Below are positions 47,163 to 57,860 of a DNA stretch of 64,000 nucleotides, piece after piece. This DNA comes from Pelobates cultripes. Taxonomy: Eukaryota; Chordata; Amphibia; Anura; Pelobatidae. Where the stretch lies: the NCBI GenBank assembly GCA_933207985.1, contig OW240912.1, positions 107,929,188 to 107,993,187 of the forward strand. The letters run 5' to 3'. Both the position numbers and the translations under genes were made by a program. The first letter of the stretch is position 1. Each line of letters opens with the position of its first letter. The notes below the pieces were generated by a model. That model had not been told where the DNA came from. It saw only the letters and a program-made list of their open reading frames with translations, and searched no databases.

Positions 47163-48055
47163 ACCTCCCTCACAGTATATCACCTCCCTCTCAGTATTAC
47201 CCCCTCCCACACACTATCGCCCCTATATCCCACACACTATCACCCCCTCCCTCACCAGATCACCCCTTCCACACACACACACACAAACTGTCACCACCTC
47301 ACACACACAGTATCATCCCCTTCACACACAGTCACTCTCCCTTATACACACTGTCACCCCTACAATGTGGTGTCACCATACTCATACACTGTCACATTCC
47401 CACACATTGTCACCCGCCCTCACACTCTCACCCCCTCCACACTTTCAGCCCTTTCATGCATCCACACTCTCACTAACCACTCCTAGTCCTGTTAATCTTA
47501 CCCCCTCCAAACTCACCTGCCCTCTCTTTGCCACACTCATTAACCCCCTTAATCCTGGCACACTCCTTCCTTAAACCATGCCACATTCACCCTTCACTCC
47601 AAAACTGTAATACTCACCCCACCCCAACTATGCCACACTTACCGTCACTTAAATCTTAAATTTTCATTTTTGTTTTCGAGAACCCCTTCACACCAGTACT
47701 TATTTATACACGACTGCCGGGCTATGTGACCATACCCCACAATTGTGTATAAATGATTGGCATAATTGCAAATTAAATTTATTTATTGCAAATTAATTTT
47801 GTTTGCAAAATGTGCTACAATTATAGCCAGAGAGCTCACAATGCAGGGGCACAAGAAGCTCTGACATTGCAAGCTTCTGAACAATGAATGCAGAGACTGA
47901 CTCTCTGTATCCAGTGCTGCAAGCACGCCTCTCGATATAGCAAATGCTCCTTACACTTATACAAAATACAACCCTATTATTTTATACTTTGGGTGTAAGT
48001 GGGGCCTCATGCTTGAAGTTCGCCTAAGGCCTCATAAAGTCTAGAGCCGCCTCTG
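47163..48055. mobile_element. Right part of a hAT-like element with CA/CCCT interior
   Basis: CA and CACCCC-rich repeats to about 47,600, then AT-rich DNA, ending gtctagagccgcctctg at 48,055. That end fits a hAT-like terminus (cagaggcggctctagac). The other terminus would lie in the gap. It abuts the LINE duplicate directly, so it probably inserted into that LINE. Confidence 0.6.
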
Positions 48056-49285
48056 CCAGTACTGCGTACAATACTCCAAGTGAGGTCTCACCAGTGTTCT
48101 GTACAATGGCATGAGCACTTCCCTCTTTCTACTGCTAATACCTCTCCCTATACAACCAAGCATTCTGCTAGCATTTCCTGCTGCTCTATTACATTGTCTG
48201 CCTACCTTAAGTCATCAGAAATAATCACCCCTAAATCCCTTTCCTCAGATGTTGAGGTTAGGACTCTATCAAATATTCTGTACTCTGCCCTTGGGTTTTT
48301 ACGTCCAAGATACATTATCTTGCACTTATCCACATTAAAATGTCAGTTGCCACAATTCTGACCATTTTTCTAGTTTACCTAAATCATTTGCCATTTGGCT
48401 TATCCCTCCTGGAACATCAACCCTGTTACATATCTTAGTATCATCAGCAAAAAGACATACCTTACCATCAAGACCTTCTGCAATATTACTAATAAAAATA
48501 CTAAAGAGAATGGGTCCAAGTACAGATCCCTGAGGTACCCCACTGGTGAAAAGCCCAAGCTTCGAATATACTCCATTGACTACAACCCTCTGCCTGTCAC
48601 TCAGCCACTGCCTTACCCATTCAACAATATTGGAATCCAAACTTAAATATTGCAGTTTATTGATAAGCCTTCTATGTGCAACAGTGTCAAAAGCCTTACT
48701 GAAATCTAGGTAAGCAATGTCTACTGCACCACCCTGATCTATAATTTTAGTTACCCAATCAATAAGATTAGTTTGGCATGATCTCCCTGAAGTAAACCCA
48801 TGTTGTCTCTGATTTTGAAATCCATGTGTTTTTAGATGTTCAGCAATCCTATCCTTTAACATGGTTTCCATCACTTTCCCCACTACTGAAGTAAGGCTTA
48901 CTGGCCTATAGTTGCCCCACTCCTCCCTATTACCTTTCTTGTAAATGGGCACAACATTCGCTAACTTCCAATCTTCTGGGACTACTCCTGTTAACAATGA
49001 TTGGTTAAATAAATCTGTTAATGGTTTTGCTAGTACACCACTAAGCTCTTTTAATAGCTTTGGGTGTATTCCATCAGGTCCCATTGACTTATTTGTCTTT
49101 ACTTTTGACAGTTGAAATAGAACCTCTTCCTCTGTAAACTCATGTGTAATAAATGTCTCATTTATCCTTTTCCTTAACTGAGGTCCCTTTCCTTCATTTT
49201 CATCTGTAAATATCGAACAAAAATATTAATTGAGGCAGTCAGTTAGACCTTTATCCTCTTCTACATACCTTCCTTTTTGGTTAGT
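48056..49285 (-). pseudogene. CR1-like LINE ORF2, copy 2
   Basis: The minus-strand frame 49,084-48,335 (249 aa) has the same RT blocks as copy 1 (NYRPVSLTSVVGKVMET, DFSKAFDTV, FADDTKI). A one-base insertion near 48,338 (attaaaatg versus attaaatg) ends it early, and a one-base deletion near 48,207 follows. It shares with copy 1 the upstream in-frame TAA (about 49,229). The 3' end is cut by the hAT-like element at 48,055. It is part of the 1,674-bp duplicated block. Confidence 0.9.
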
Positions 49286-49346
49286 TTATAAAACTGCAAT
49301 TTGTTGTCAAATGAAAAGAAAAGGACACATTCTTCACACATAAGCA

Positions 49347-49729
49347 CTTAAAGGACCACTATAGGCACCCAGACCACTTCAGCTCAATGAAGTGGTCTGG
49401 GTGCCAGGTCCCTCTAGTTTTAACCCTGCAGCTGAAAACAATCCAGCCTCTAGTGGCTGTCTCACTGACAGCCGCTATAGACGCTTCCGCAATTCTCACT
49501 GTGAAAATCACAGTAAGAAGACGCTGGATGTCCAAAGGAAAGCATTGAGTAATGTTTTCCTATGGGCAGTTTGAATGCGCGCACGGCTCTTGCCGCGCAT
49601 GCACATTCGGAGCTGACCTCAGCGCAGAGGAAACCCGGCGTTGGAAAAAGGTAAGTGTCTGAAGGGGATTTAACCCCTTCAGCCCAGCGGGATGGGGGCC
49701 CTAATTACCTTATAGTGCCAGGAAAACAA
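49347..49729. mobile_element. TTAA MITE (family M), right end missing
   Basis: Same MITE and same flank as 41,055-41,469, but truncated before the final tatagtggttctttaa. AAGGTAAGT at 49,648-49,656. Confidence 0.9.
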
Positions 49730-50115
49730 GAATAGTCAGGAATAGCCGAGGTCAAGGGAAACAGAAAGAGACACAACGTTAAGGAAAAGCCAGGAGTCAG
49801 GGATGCCAGAAAACAGGGAAGTCAAAAACAATGCCAAAGTCAAATAACCAGAATAAATAACGCGCTCTCGGACAACCACAAGGGAAACCACGACAAGGCA
49901 CTGAGCAAGATGAGAACTGGGCCTAAATACCCCTCCTCTAGGTCTGATAGGCTGTAACCGGCCTTTGACCCCAAAGGCAGTTACCAGATCCCATTTGCAT
50001 AATTGCTGCTCAGCATTAACCCTTCTGTGGATTTGGTTGTTGCTCGGCACAACTGTTCCTGTGTGGACAGTAAATGTCATTAACCACATTTTGGTAAGCG
50101 GATGAATACGTGACA
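49730..50115 (-). mobile_element. Sushi-type LTR, truncated middle copy
   Basis: Matches 45,768-46,160 of the 3' LTR, lacking about the first 100 bases on its left. Its internal side has the same polypurine tract (50,116-50,127), but pol sequence joins it abruptly after gaagacc, so an internal deletion removed RNase H and integrase from this copy. Confidence 0.93.
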
Positions 50116-51372
50116 TTACCCCCCACCTGAAGACCCAGAGGCAGAGATATTATATCCCAAAAACTGTACTTCAGATTGGTCAAAGATGCATTTTTCTAAT
50201 TTACAATAAAGTTGATTCTTTAACAAGGTCTGCAGAACTTGTCTAACGTGATCGTGGTGAGTCTGAATGTCAGGAGAATAAATAAGGATATCATCCAGAT
50301 AGACCAAGACAAACGAGTAAATGTAATCCCTGAGTACATCATTTATGAAATCTTGGAAAACCGCTGGAGCATTGCACAACTCGAATGGCATCACTAGATA
50401 TTCATAGTGTCCACTTCTGGTATTAAATGCAGTCTTCCACTCATGGTTTTCCTTGATTCTCACTAAATTGTGAGCACTTCTAAGATCAAGCTTAGTAAAT
50501 ACTTTAGCACCTTGGAGTCTATCAAATAATTCAGCAATAAGAGGAATGGGGTAGGCGTTCTTAATGGTGATTTTGTTCAATGCCCTGTAATCGATACATG
50601 GGCGCAACTCATCGTCCTTTTTAGATACAAAAAAGAATCCTGCCCCAGCAGACGAGGATGATTTTCGTATGTGGCCTTTATTCAATGAATCCTTAATATA
50701 TTCCTCCATTTTTCTACTCTCCTGAGTTGACAGAGCATAGACTGCTCCCTTAGGTGGCATAGCGCCAGGTAGTAAATTAATGGAACAGTCATAAGGTCTG
50801 TGAGGAGGTAGCGTATTCGACTGAGTTTTGCTGAATACTTCTTTAATGTCTTGGTACTGTATAGGGATTTCCAGGTTTTGAGGTGTACTAGTGGGTAATC
50901 CAATAGTGCCCACTCTTTTGACAAGATTCAATATACACCTTTCATAACAATCCTTACCCCATTCTAATATTTCCCCATTAGCCCAGTCAATATGAGGGTA
51001 ATGCTTGTTAAGCCATGGAAAGCCTAATATGATCGGACAGGAAGGGGATGCAATAACCTGAAATATAATCTCTTCCTTATGTAAGGCACCAATGGACAAA
51101 TTAATGGGTAAGGTTTCGTGTGTAATCAATGGTTGTGAGAGTGGTCTCCCATCAATAACCTCAACAGCTAGGGGTGATAGTCTCTCCTTGATAGGTATAG
51201 TATTACCTTTAACAAATTGAACGTCTTTGAAGTTTCCAGCGGCACCTGAATCCATCAGGGCTTTGCATGAAAAGTTCTTATTTTCAAAAGCAATAGTAAT
51301 ATCAAGGAGAAACCTATTTTTATCCATTCCAGAGGACGTTTCCATTACACCTAAGACCTGTCCCCTTAAGGT
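50116..51372 (-). pseudogene. Sushi-type pol: aspartic protease and reverse transcriptase
   Basis: One open minus-strand frame, 51,456-50,116 (446 codons), whose first ~28 codons come from an inverted LTR fragment and are not native. It contains an aspartic protease (active-site DSGAAGNF at residues 69-76, then IILGFPWL) and a Ty3/gypsy reverse transcriptase (RPCIDYRALN, FTKLDLRSAHN, YLVMPFELCNAPAVFQ, YLDDILIYS near residue 388, FLGYNIS). In families of this kind FGLCNAP is usual; here the G reads E. The frame stops at the polypurine tract because RNase H and integrase are deleted, and it lacks its native gag-pol junction. Not functional as it stands. Confidence 0.93.
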
Positions 51373-51469
51373 GACATTTACTGTCCACACAGGAAAAGTT
51401 GTGCCGAGCAACAACCAAATCCACAGAAGGGTTAATGCTGAGCAGCAATTATGCAAATGGGATCTGGTA
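51373..51469 (+). mobile_element. 97-bp LTR fragment in inverted orientation
   Basis: From gacatttactgtccacac to gggatctggta this is the reverse complement of part of the flanking LTRs (equivalent to about 46,027-46,123), inserted between gag and pol. Confidence 0.95.
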
Positions 51470-52363
51470 GTTTTCCGGACGTATGGGACAATTGTTTCTC
51501 ATATGTCCTTTTCTACCGCAGTATAGACATAGGCCTTCTTTTCTCCTATATTGTCTTTCTGCTTCCGACAGTCTAGTGACCCCCAACTCCATGGGTTCGG
51601 ACTGTACAGGAAATTCAGGGACAATAGGTTTGGAGAAGTGGGGTGCTAAAGGCATATTCATGTGTCTGGTCTTGTTTCTAGTAGCTTCTCTGGTTCTCAA
51701 TCTATTATCAATTTGCATGACAAATGTGATAAATTCATTAAGTTTTTTTGGGTAAGTCTTTGGCGGCAATCTCATCTAGCATAGTTTCAGATAGTCCCTT
51801 TTTAAATGCAGAGATTAACCCGCTATTAGTCCAGTCTACCTCGGAAGCTAGGGTACGAAATTCTATGGCATACTCTAAGATAGACCGGTTCCCTTGTCTG
51901 ATATGCATCAGGGCAGTAGAGGCGTCTTCCTCCCTGCCTAATGGTTCAAACGTAAGTTTAAATTCTGTAATAAACTCCTGGTAATTGTGTGCCACACTCC
52001 TATTACTCTCCCATAATGGATTGGCCCAAGTTAAAGCTTTACCTTTTAATTGATTCATCAGGTAACCAATTTTAGCTCTATCTGTGGGAAAAGATCCCGG
52101 TGAGGCCTCCTTTGGTTAAGGAATCCCCGGCATTCTTGGAAATTACCATCAAAATGCAGAGGAGGAGATAGAGAGATAGTTGGTACCTTGTATACTATAG
52201 GCGGAGGTGACACAGTAGGATCAGCCGCAGGTTGCAGATGTGCTGTACGAGTAAGAAGCATACTGAAAGCCTGGGCGAATTGATCCAAGCGGTGATCATT
52301 ATCCTCCAGTTTCCTTTCGTAAGCAGCTATGTGCTTACACAATTCTACAGGATCTATGGCCAT
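51470..52363 (-). pseudogene. Sushi-type gag
   Basis: Gag starts at the ATG at 52,363 (MAIDPVE), eight bases inside the LTR. It has an N-terminal coiled-coil-like region, the sushi/PEG10-type FDGN...RGFLNQ capsid entry, the capsid region ([34 protein letters not shown]) and a CCHC zinc knuckle [14 protein letters not shown]. Three overlapping frames are needed, so at least two frameshifts (near 52,100 and 51,760) break it. The C-terminus runs into the inverted LTR piece. This is the family from which mammalian PEG10/RTL genes were domesticated (established knowledge); this copy is an ordinary dead element. Confidence 0.9.
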
Positions 52364-52370
52364 GTCGTAA
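52360..52370 (-). promoter_or_regulatory. Candidate self-priming primer-binding site
   Basis: Sense sequence ttacgacatgg lies directly after the 5' LTR. It does not look like a tRNA 3' end complement. It can pair with sense ccctgtcgtgg (52,638-52,628) in the LTR over 11 positions: eight Watson-Crick, two G-U, one mismatch. Tf1/sushi elements are known to self-prime. It overlaps the gag ATG. Confidence 0.6.
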
Positions 52371-52856
52371 TGTCAGGATTACAGAATGAACCAGCACGTA
52401 GAATTGTGTAACAGAGGACTGATAGGTAACGTATACCAGACCTTAGAATGGCCGTACTAACGTACCAAAGAATAGTCAGGAATAGCCGAGGTCAAGAGAA
52501 ACAGAAAGATACACAACGATAAGGATAGACCAGGAGTCAGGGATGCCAGAAAACAGGGAAGTCAAAAACAATGCCAAAGTCAAATAACCAGAATCAATAA
52601 CACGCTCTCGGACAACCACAAGGGAAACCACGACAGGGCACTGAGCAGGATGAGAACTGGGCCTAAATACCCCTCTTCTAGGTCTGATAGGCTGTAACCG
52701 GCCTTTGACCCCCAAAGGCAGTTACCAGATCCCATTTGCATAATTGCTGCTCAGCATTAACCCTTCTGTGGATTTGGTTGTTGCTCGGCACAACTTTTCC
52801 TGTGTGGACAGTAAATGTCATTAACCACATTTTTGTAAGCGGATTAAAACGTGACA
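52371..52856 (-). mobile_element. Sushi-type LTR, 5' LTR of the outer element
   Basis: 486 bp, TG...CA, bounded on the right by tatat matching the left flank of the 3' LTR. By eye it differs from the 3' LTR by roughly 3-4% including small indels, so the insertion is not very recent. Confidence 0.93.
52628..52669 (-). promoter_or_regulatory. LTR TATA-like box and inferred transcript start
   Basis: Sense tatttag begins at 52,669, and the inferred RNA 5' end ccctgtcgtgg begins at 52,638, 31 bases downstream, a normal TATA-to-start distance. Confidence 0.5.
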
Positions 52857-53210
52857 TATATGTGTTCTTTGTGTTTGTGTTGTGCGATCTGTGAAACCTG
52901 TGTGTGTGTATGTTATGTGTGTATGTGTTGTGTGTGTGCCTTAACTGTGTGCATGTGTTATCTATGTATATATGTGTGTTATTTGTTTATGTGTTATGTG
53001 TGTATATGTGTGATCTGTGTAATCTGTGTGTGGGTGCATGTGTTAACTGTGTGTGTATGTATTTGTATGTGTGTTACTGTGTGTCTGTGGGTGTGTGTAT
53101 CTGTGTGTGTAAGGGTGTGTCTATGTATCTGCATGTCTGTACCTGTGTATCTGTACGTCTGTCAGCATGCATGTCTGTGTATCTGCAAGTGTGTCTGTGT
53201 GTGTGCATTA
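52857..53210 (+). repeat. TG-rich microsatellite
   Basis: Continuation of the TG-rich DNA interrupted at 45,664. Open frames here are artefacts. Confidence 0.85.
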
Positions 53211-53265
53211 TTACTTTTTATTATTTTTAGCGTTTATATAGCGCCAACATCAGTTTCTCGCAGAT
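53211..53265 (-). mobile_element. L2-like LINE 3' tail
   Basis: ttattatttttagcgtttat followed by atagcgccaacatc, an inverted L2-type end. Confidence 0.65.
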
Positions 53266-53545
53266 GAGGGTGAGGCCAAACTGTAAACAGTGACTGGGGG
53301 GAGCAGATTGCACTATGGCCCCTCTCTCACCTGTCACCTGGGAAAGACTACCCCCTGGCGTGAAACAGTTAATAAACAATATAGATTTGATCATTGGAGG
53401 AAGTAGTAGACTTCAATTAAACATAATTACTTCTATGATGGGAGTAAAAGATCACAAACTAAGTGTTCAGATGAAGGGATAAGTAAGGTTAAAGTAAGCA
53501 ATGTTGAAACTCAAAGGTACATCTAGTTTATACAGATAAAGATAG
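53266..53545. other. Unassigned interval
   Basis: Nothing recognised. Confidence 0.3.
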
Positions 53546-54106
53546 TTAAAGTGACACTATAGTCACCAGAACAACTACAGTTTAATTTATCTGCTCTGGT
53601 GATTACAATCATTCCCTTTAGGCCTCTTGCAGTAAACACTGTTTTTTTTTCCAGAGAAAAGGGAGTGCTTTCATTACAGCCTAGGGATACCTCTACTAGC
53701 CACTTCTCAGATGGTCACTAGAGATGTTTCTTGGGGCAGTTTCTTGGGGCATGTTTCTTACACCCTCTGCATGGAGATACTAAGCTTTCCTCATACAGAT
53801 GCATTGATTCAGTGACTTGTGCTGACTCTGCCCCCAATCTGCCTCCTTGACAAGCTCAGCCAATCCAAACATTTCCTATGGGAAAGCATTGTGATTGGCT
53901 CAGCCCACCACTTCTGATGATGTCACCCAAGCAGGCAGATCAGGGGCAGAGCCAGCAGCAGCAGAGTGGGTGAAAGGTAGGATTTTACAATATTTAGAAG
54001 GGCAAGGGTGGTGGGTGAGGGGAGGACAGTGGGGCTAGACGGTGTTTATAACAACTTAAGGTCAGGAATACATGTTTTCATTAATGACCCTATAGTATTC
54101 CTTTAA
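53546..54106. mobile_element. TTAA-flanked MITE (second subfamily)
   Basis: TTAA at 53,546 and 54,103. Left end AAAGTGACACTATAG, right end ctatagtattccttt. A subterminal accagaacaac/gctctggtga fold. Contains gggaaagcattgtgattggc. Confidence 0.85.
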
Positions 54107-54799
54107 ATAATTAACAGGTAGTCAAAGTTAACAAGAAAATCCTGGTGATGAATAAAAAACATTTTAGATTATTATACAAGACAAAAAAAGTGGGAAGTTA
54201 GGTCAAATCCATTTTTATCAGATTACTTGGCAAGCAAACCAATGGGATCAAAAAAGTAAGATAAACCTAGATAACAGCTAATAGAAGATGAGCTGATATG
54301 AACTGGTTACTGTACACAGCAAGTAGGGCATGGACTGAATTAGCAGCAATGATAAACGTTACATAAGTAAGCAACATTTGCAAACCATGGAATTAATATT
54401 GGCAATGACTTAAATCACGAGTATCATGCAGCTTGGCCTTGATAATTGAGAGTTGACAAAGCAATTAGAGCATTGGCAGGCTCAAAACTTCCACAAAAGT
54501 ATGTAGTGACCAGTTTACAGGAGCACCCAGATTAGGAGCAATGTTTTTTTTCTTAGGGTTTAGAATCAACAACACCTACTTAGAATGTCTTCCAACTTTC
54601 AATTGAATGGGGATAAAGCAACACGGCTATGAGAAGGTTGGTATCACTTTTCAGGTCATGTAGATGTAAAGTGCATTAGGATACTACGTGATGTATAACC
54701 AAAGTTTCAAGTTACAAAGTAGCAGAACTATTTGCAGATATCAATACTATAATACTAAGTTATTTATATATCATAAATCAACATACAGTCATGAGAACA
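54107..54799. other. Unassigned interval
   Basis: Nothing recognised. Confidence 0.3.
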
Positions 54800-55298
54800 T
54801 TAAAGGACCACTATAGGCACCCAGACCACTTCAGCTTAATGAAGTGTTCTGGGTGCCAGGTCCAGCTAGGCTTAACCCATTCTTTTACAAACATAGCAGT
54901 TTCAGAGAAACTGCTATGTTTATGAATGGGTTAAGCCTTCCCCCAATTCCTCTAGTGGCTGTCTCACTGACAGCTGCTAGAGGCGCTTGCGTGCTTCTCA
55001 CTGTGAAAATCATAGTGAGAGCACGCAAGCGTCCATAGGAAAGCAGTGATAATGCTTTCCTATATGACCAGCTGAATGCGTGCGCAGCTCTTGCCGCGCG
55101 TGCGCATTCAGCCGCATGGGAGAAGAGGAGGATCGGAGGAGGAGAGCTCCCCGCCCAGCGCTGGAAAAAGGTAAGTTTTTACCCCTTTCCCCCTTCAAGA
55201 GCCGGGCGGGAGGGGGACCCTGAGGGTGGGGGCACCCTCAAGGCACTATAGTGCCAGGAAAACGAGTATGTTTTCCTGGCACTATAGTGGTCCTTTAA
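54800..55298. mobile_element. TTAA-flanked MITE (family M)
   Basis: TTAA at 54,800 and 55,295, termini AAAGGACCACTATAG and ctatagtggtccttt, all subterminal hairpins present, AAGGTAAGT at 55,168-55,176. Confidence 0.93.
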
Positions 55299-55339
55299 GT
55301 ACATCATCCTGCTCCCATGTGAATCTAAGTAGAGTAGTT

Positions 55340-55998
55340 CTGCTACTTAAACACCCTTGATTAATTGATCATCAGCAAGTGTTACCACATCTATAAAATA
55401 GATATTCAGCAGTTTACTGGTCTGGAGCATTCAGGTGTGTGTTAACACAATGCCAAGGAGGAAATACATCAGCAATAACCGTAGAGAAGCAATTGTTGCT
55501 GCCCATCAAACTGGGAAGGGTTATAAGGCCATTTCCAAACCATGTAAAGTCTATCATTCTATAGCATGAAAGATTATTCAAAAGTGAAAAACATTCAAGA
55601 CAGTTGCCAATCTTCTCAGGAGTGGCTGACCCAGCAAGTTCACTCCAAGGTCAGACTGTGCAATTCTCAGAGAAATTTCAAAGAGCCCAAGACTTACATC
55701 TCAGACTCTACAGGCCTCAGTTACAATGTTTAATATAAAAGTTCATGACGGTACATTTAGAAAAAGACAGAACAGGTAGGAAGTCAGAACAGGTATGAAT
55801 TGTTTGGAAGGCTTGCCAGGAGAAATACCTCTTTTCTCTATAAGGAATATATGGCAGCACTGCTTAGGTTTTCACAAACCACAAAACTTCTTGAACAATG
55901 TCCATTGGACAGACGAGACCAAAGTGGAGATGTTTGGCCATAATCCACAGCTCCACATTTGGCCAAAATCAAATACAGCATATTAGCACAATCCCAAA
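55340..55998 (+). pseudogene. Tc1/mariner transposase fossil
   Basis: A Tc1-type transposase on the plus strand, which would cut and paste its own element at TA sites. It starts at the ATG at 55,450 (MPRRKYISNNRREAIVAAH), continues through helix-turn-helix-like traces with stops and frameshifts, and ends with the catalytic-region motif VHWTDETKVEMFGHN at about 55,898-55,942. The last catalytic residue region is not found because L2 sequence follows at about 56,000. Multiple breaks; inactive. Terminal repeats were not resolved. Confidence 0.85.
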
Positions 55999-56004
55999 TA
56001 CCAA

Positions 56005-56385
56005 CTACAAAGCATCTGACTTTCCCCACTATAAATTTATGCTGCGCTCATACAGCTTGGCTCTTTCCTTTGCAAAAGTAAATTACTTCAATACCCTTAT
56101 AACCACACTCTCCCGCGAACACAAACGGCAATTTCACACATTTAACTCTCTTCTTTGCCCTATTGTTCCTCCTCCACCTACTTACTTGACCGACACTGCC
56201 TTTGCAACTGACTTCACTGACAAGATCTCTACAATCAGGGAAGAGATCTCTCATCTTTCTTCTTCCCCTTACAATACTTCCCCTAACCTCACTCCCTCTT
56301 CTGGTCTATGTTCATTCGCCCCCGCTACAGCGGAAGAGGTTTCTGCTCTGCTCCAGTCCTCCCGCCCCACCACCTGCTCCCTGTA
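56005..56385 (+). pseudogene. L2-like LINE ORF2 fragment
   Basis: The plus-strand frame (55,898-56,386) becomes L2-like from about 56,005: LSFAKVNYFNTLI, then FHTFNSLL, FATDFTDKISTIRE, and EEVSALLQSSRPTTCSL. This is the linker between endonuclease and RT in L2-type ORF2, with the typical PTTCSLDP stretch cut after SL by the GC-rich insert. The RT domain is missing and the 3' end reappears at 56,695. Confidence 0.8.
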
Positions 56386-56694
56386 GCGTTACTTACCTTA
56401 TCCAGGGGCCGGCCGCGGTCCTCTCTTCTGCAGGAGCCGCGCGCGGTCCTGCTGCTGCACGAGCCGTGCGCGGCTCATCTGACGGCTTCAATAGGAAGGC
56501 GGGCCGTGACCGCGAGAAGCGGTCACGTGTCCCGCCTGAATCTAAGAGCGCGCCGCGAGTCTCGGGCGCGCTCTTAAAGAGACAGTGGGAGCCTAAATTG
56601 TCAAAAGGCTCCCATTGGCCCCTGTCATGCCACACTCCCCATACACTTACCTTTTGGGGGTGTGGATATGACAGGAGCCAATCACATTAGTTTA
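56386..56694. repeat. GC-rich block with hairpins inside the L2 fossil
   Basis: tgaccgcgagaagcggtca and aagagcgcgccgcgagtctc-type hairpins, comparable in style to 4,128-4,454. It separates two parts of one L2 copy, so it may be a later insertion or part of an LTR; termini are unclear. Confidence 0.45.
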
Positions 56695-56990
56695 GAAGCT
56701 ATTTAAAAACCCACTTTTTTTTTTAAAAGTGTATCAGTTAAACTGTTAATAGCTCCTGACAGATTCCTCTCTTGCACCTGTCATTAGTCTAATACTATCT
56801 TTACCTTTTGTGTCACTTTACCCCACTCCCTCTAGCATGTAAGCTCATTGAGCAGGGCCCTCAACCCCTCTGTTCCTGTGTGTCCAACTTGTCTGGGTAC
56901 AACTACATGTTTGTTCACCCACCCACTGTAAAGCGCTGCAGAATTTGTTGGCGCTATATAAATAATATAATAATAAGAATAATAATGATA
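56695..56990 (+). mobile_element. L2-like LINE 3' end
   Basis: catgtaagctcattgagcag, then actgtaaagcgctgcagaat and ggcgctatataaataat: the standard L2-type 3' end, followed by an ataataagaataat tail. Confidence 0.85.
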
Positions 56991-57004
56991 TGTAAAACCA
57001 TAGA

Positions 57005-57125
57005 ATTCAAAGAGGATGTACTTTTTATTTATTTTTTTATAATTCTTTATTTTAGCTGTGCATAGATTGTACAAACATGCTTGCTGAGCCACAGCAGCTA
57101 GGACAAGCTTTGCAATAGACATAAA
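57005..57125 (-). mobile_element. 5'-truncated L1-like retroposon
   Basis: A T-rich start (the poly-A tail on the minus strand), then ttctttattttagctgtgca and attgtacaaacatgct. This resembles the 3' end of the insertion at 60,365 (ttctttatttttgtagtgc, then aaatgctgacat). Confidence 0.5.
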
Positions 57126-57269
57126 GAGGCATTAGTATGACTTTCAATATATATATATCACTGCACATTTTTTAAAGCAATAGGTAACAGGAGAAAACAT
57201 GCTGCTTAACTAGTAATGGCTCCACCACAGAGGGCTCTGAGATAATGAAATGGGGCCAGGGTTGCCATC

Positions 57270-57860
57270 AGGTATTTTGGGGCCCCTGACACAATTCAAG
57301 GTCTGGGCCACGCGGGCCCGTCCCCGAGTCCGCCCACAAGGATGCCCATTGTGTGTGTAGTGGACGTAGTGTGTATAGTGTATAAAGATTGCACATGTGT
57401 ATAATGAATGTAGTGTTTGTGTGTTTTAAATACAGTGTTTTTGGGTAGTGAATGCAGTGTGTGTGTTTGTGTAGTGGATGTTGTGTGTGTGTGTGTGCGT
57501 GTGTATGGTGAATGCAGTGTGTGTTTGTGTAGTGGATGTATAGTGTCTATGGTGAATGCAGTGTGTGTTTGTGTTTATGGTGAATGCAGTGCGTGTTTGT
57601 GTTGTGGTTTTAGTGTGTATAGTGAATGCAGTGTGTATTTGTGTAGTGGATGTATAGTGTTTATGGTGAATGCAGTGTGCAGTGTTTGTGTTGTGCTTTT
57701 AGTGTGTGTAATTGTGTAAAATAGAAGCTCCATTTGGGGGAAGGAGAGCATTTTTGGTGGTATTTACATTTATTTACACACTCTTTATTTTATTCCCCCC
57801 TCCCTGCTTCTTAACTGGCCAGGGAGGGGTGAGATTGCATCCCTGGTGGTCCAATGATAT
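57270..57860 (-). repeat. TG minisatellite with core-module purine block
   Basis: Starts with the ggggcccctgacacaattc block shared with 2,434, then gaatgcagtgtgtgtttgtg-type units to 57,715, AT-rich DNA, and ccctccctgcttcttaactg followed by ccctggtggtccaatg, the inverted core-module order. An X-box hairpin is not seen here. Confidence 0.65.

Larger units (their letters stand above)
48056..49729. repeat. 1,674-bp duplicated block, copy 2
   Basis: Direct copy of 39,763-41,436. The right end stops inside the MITE at ggaaaacaa and joins LTR sequence starting gaatagtcagg. Confidence 0.93.
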
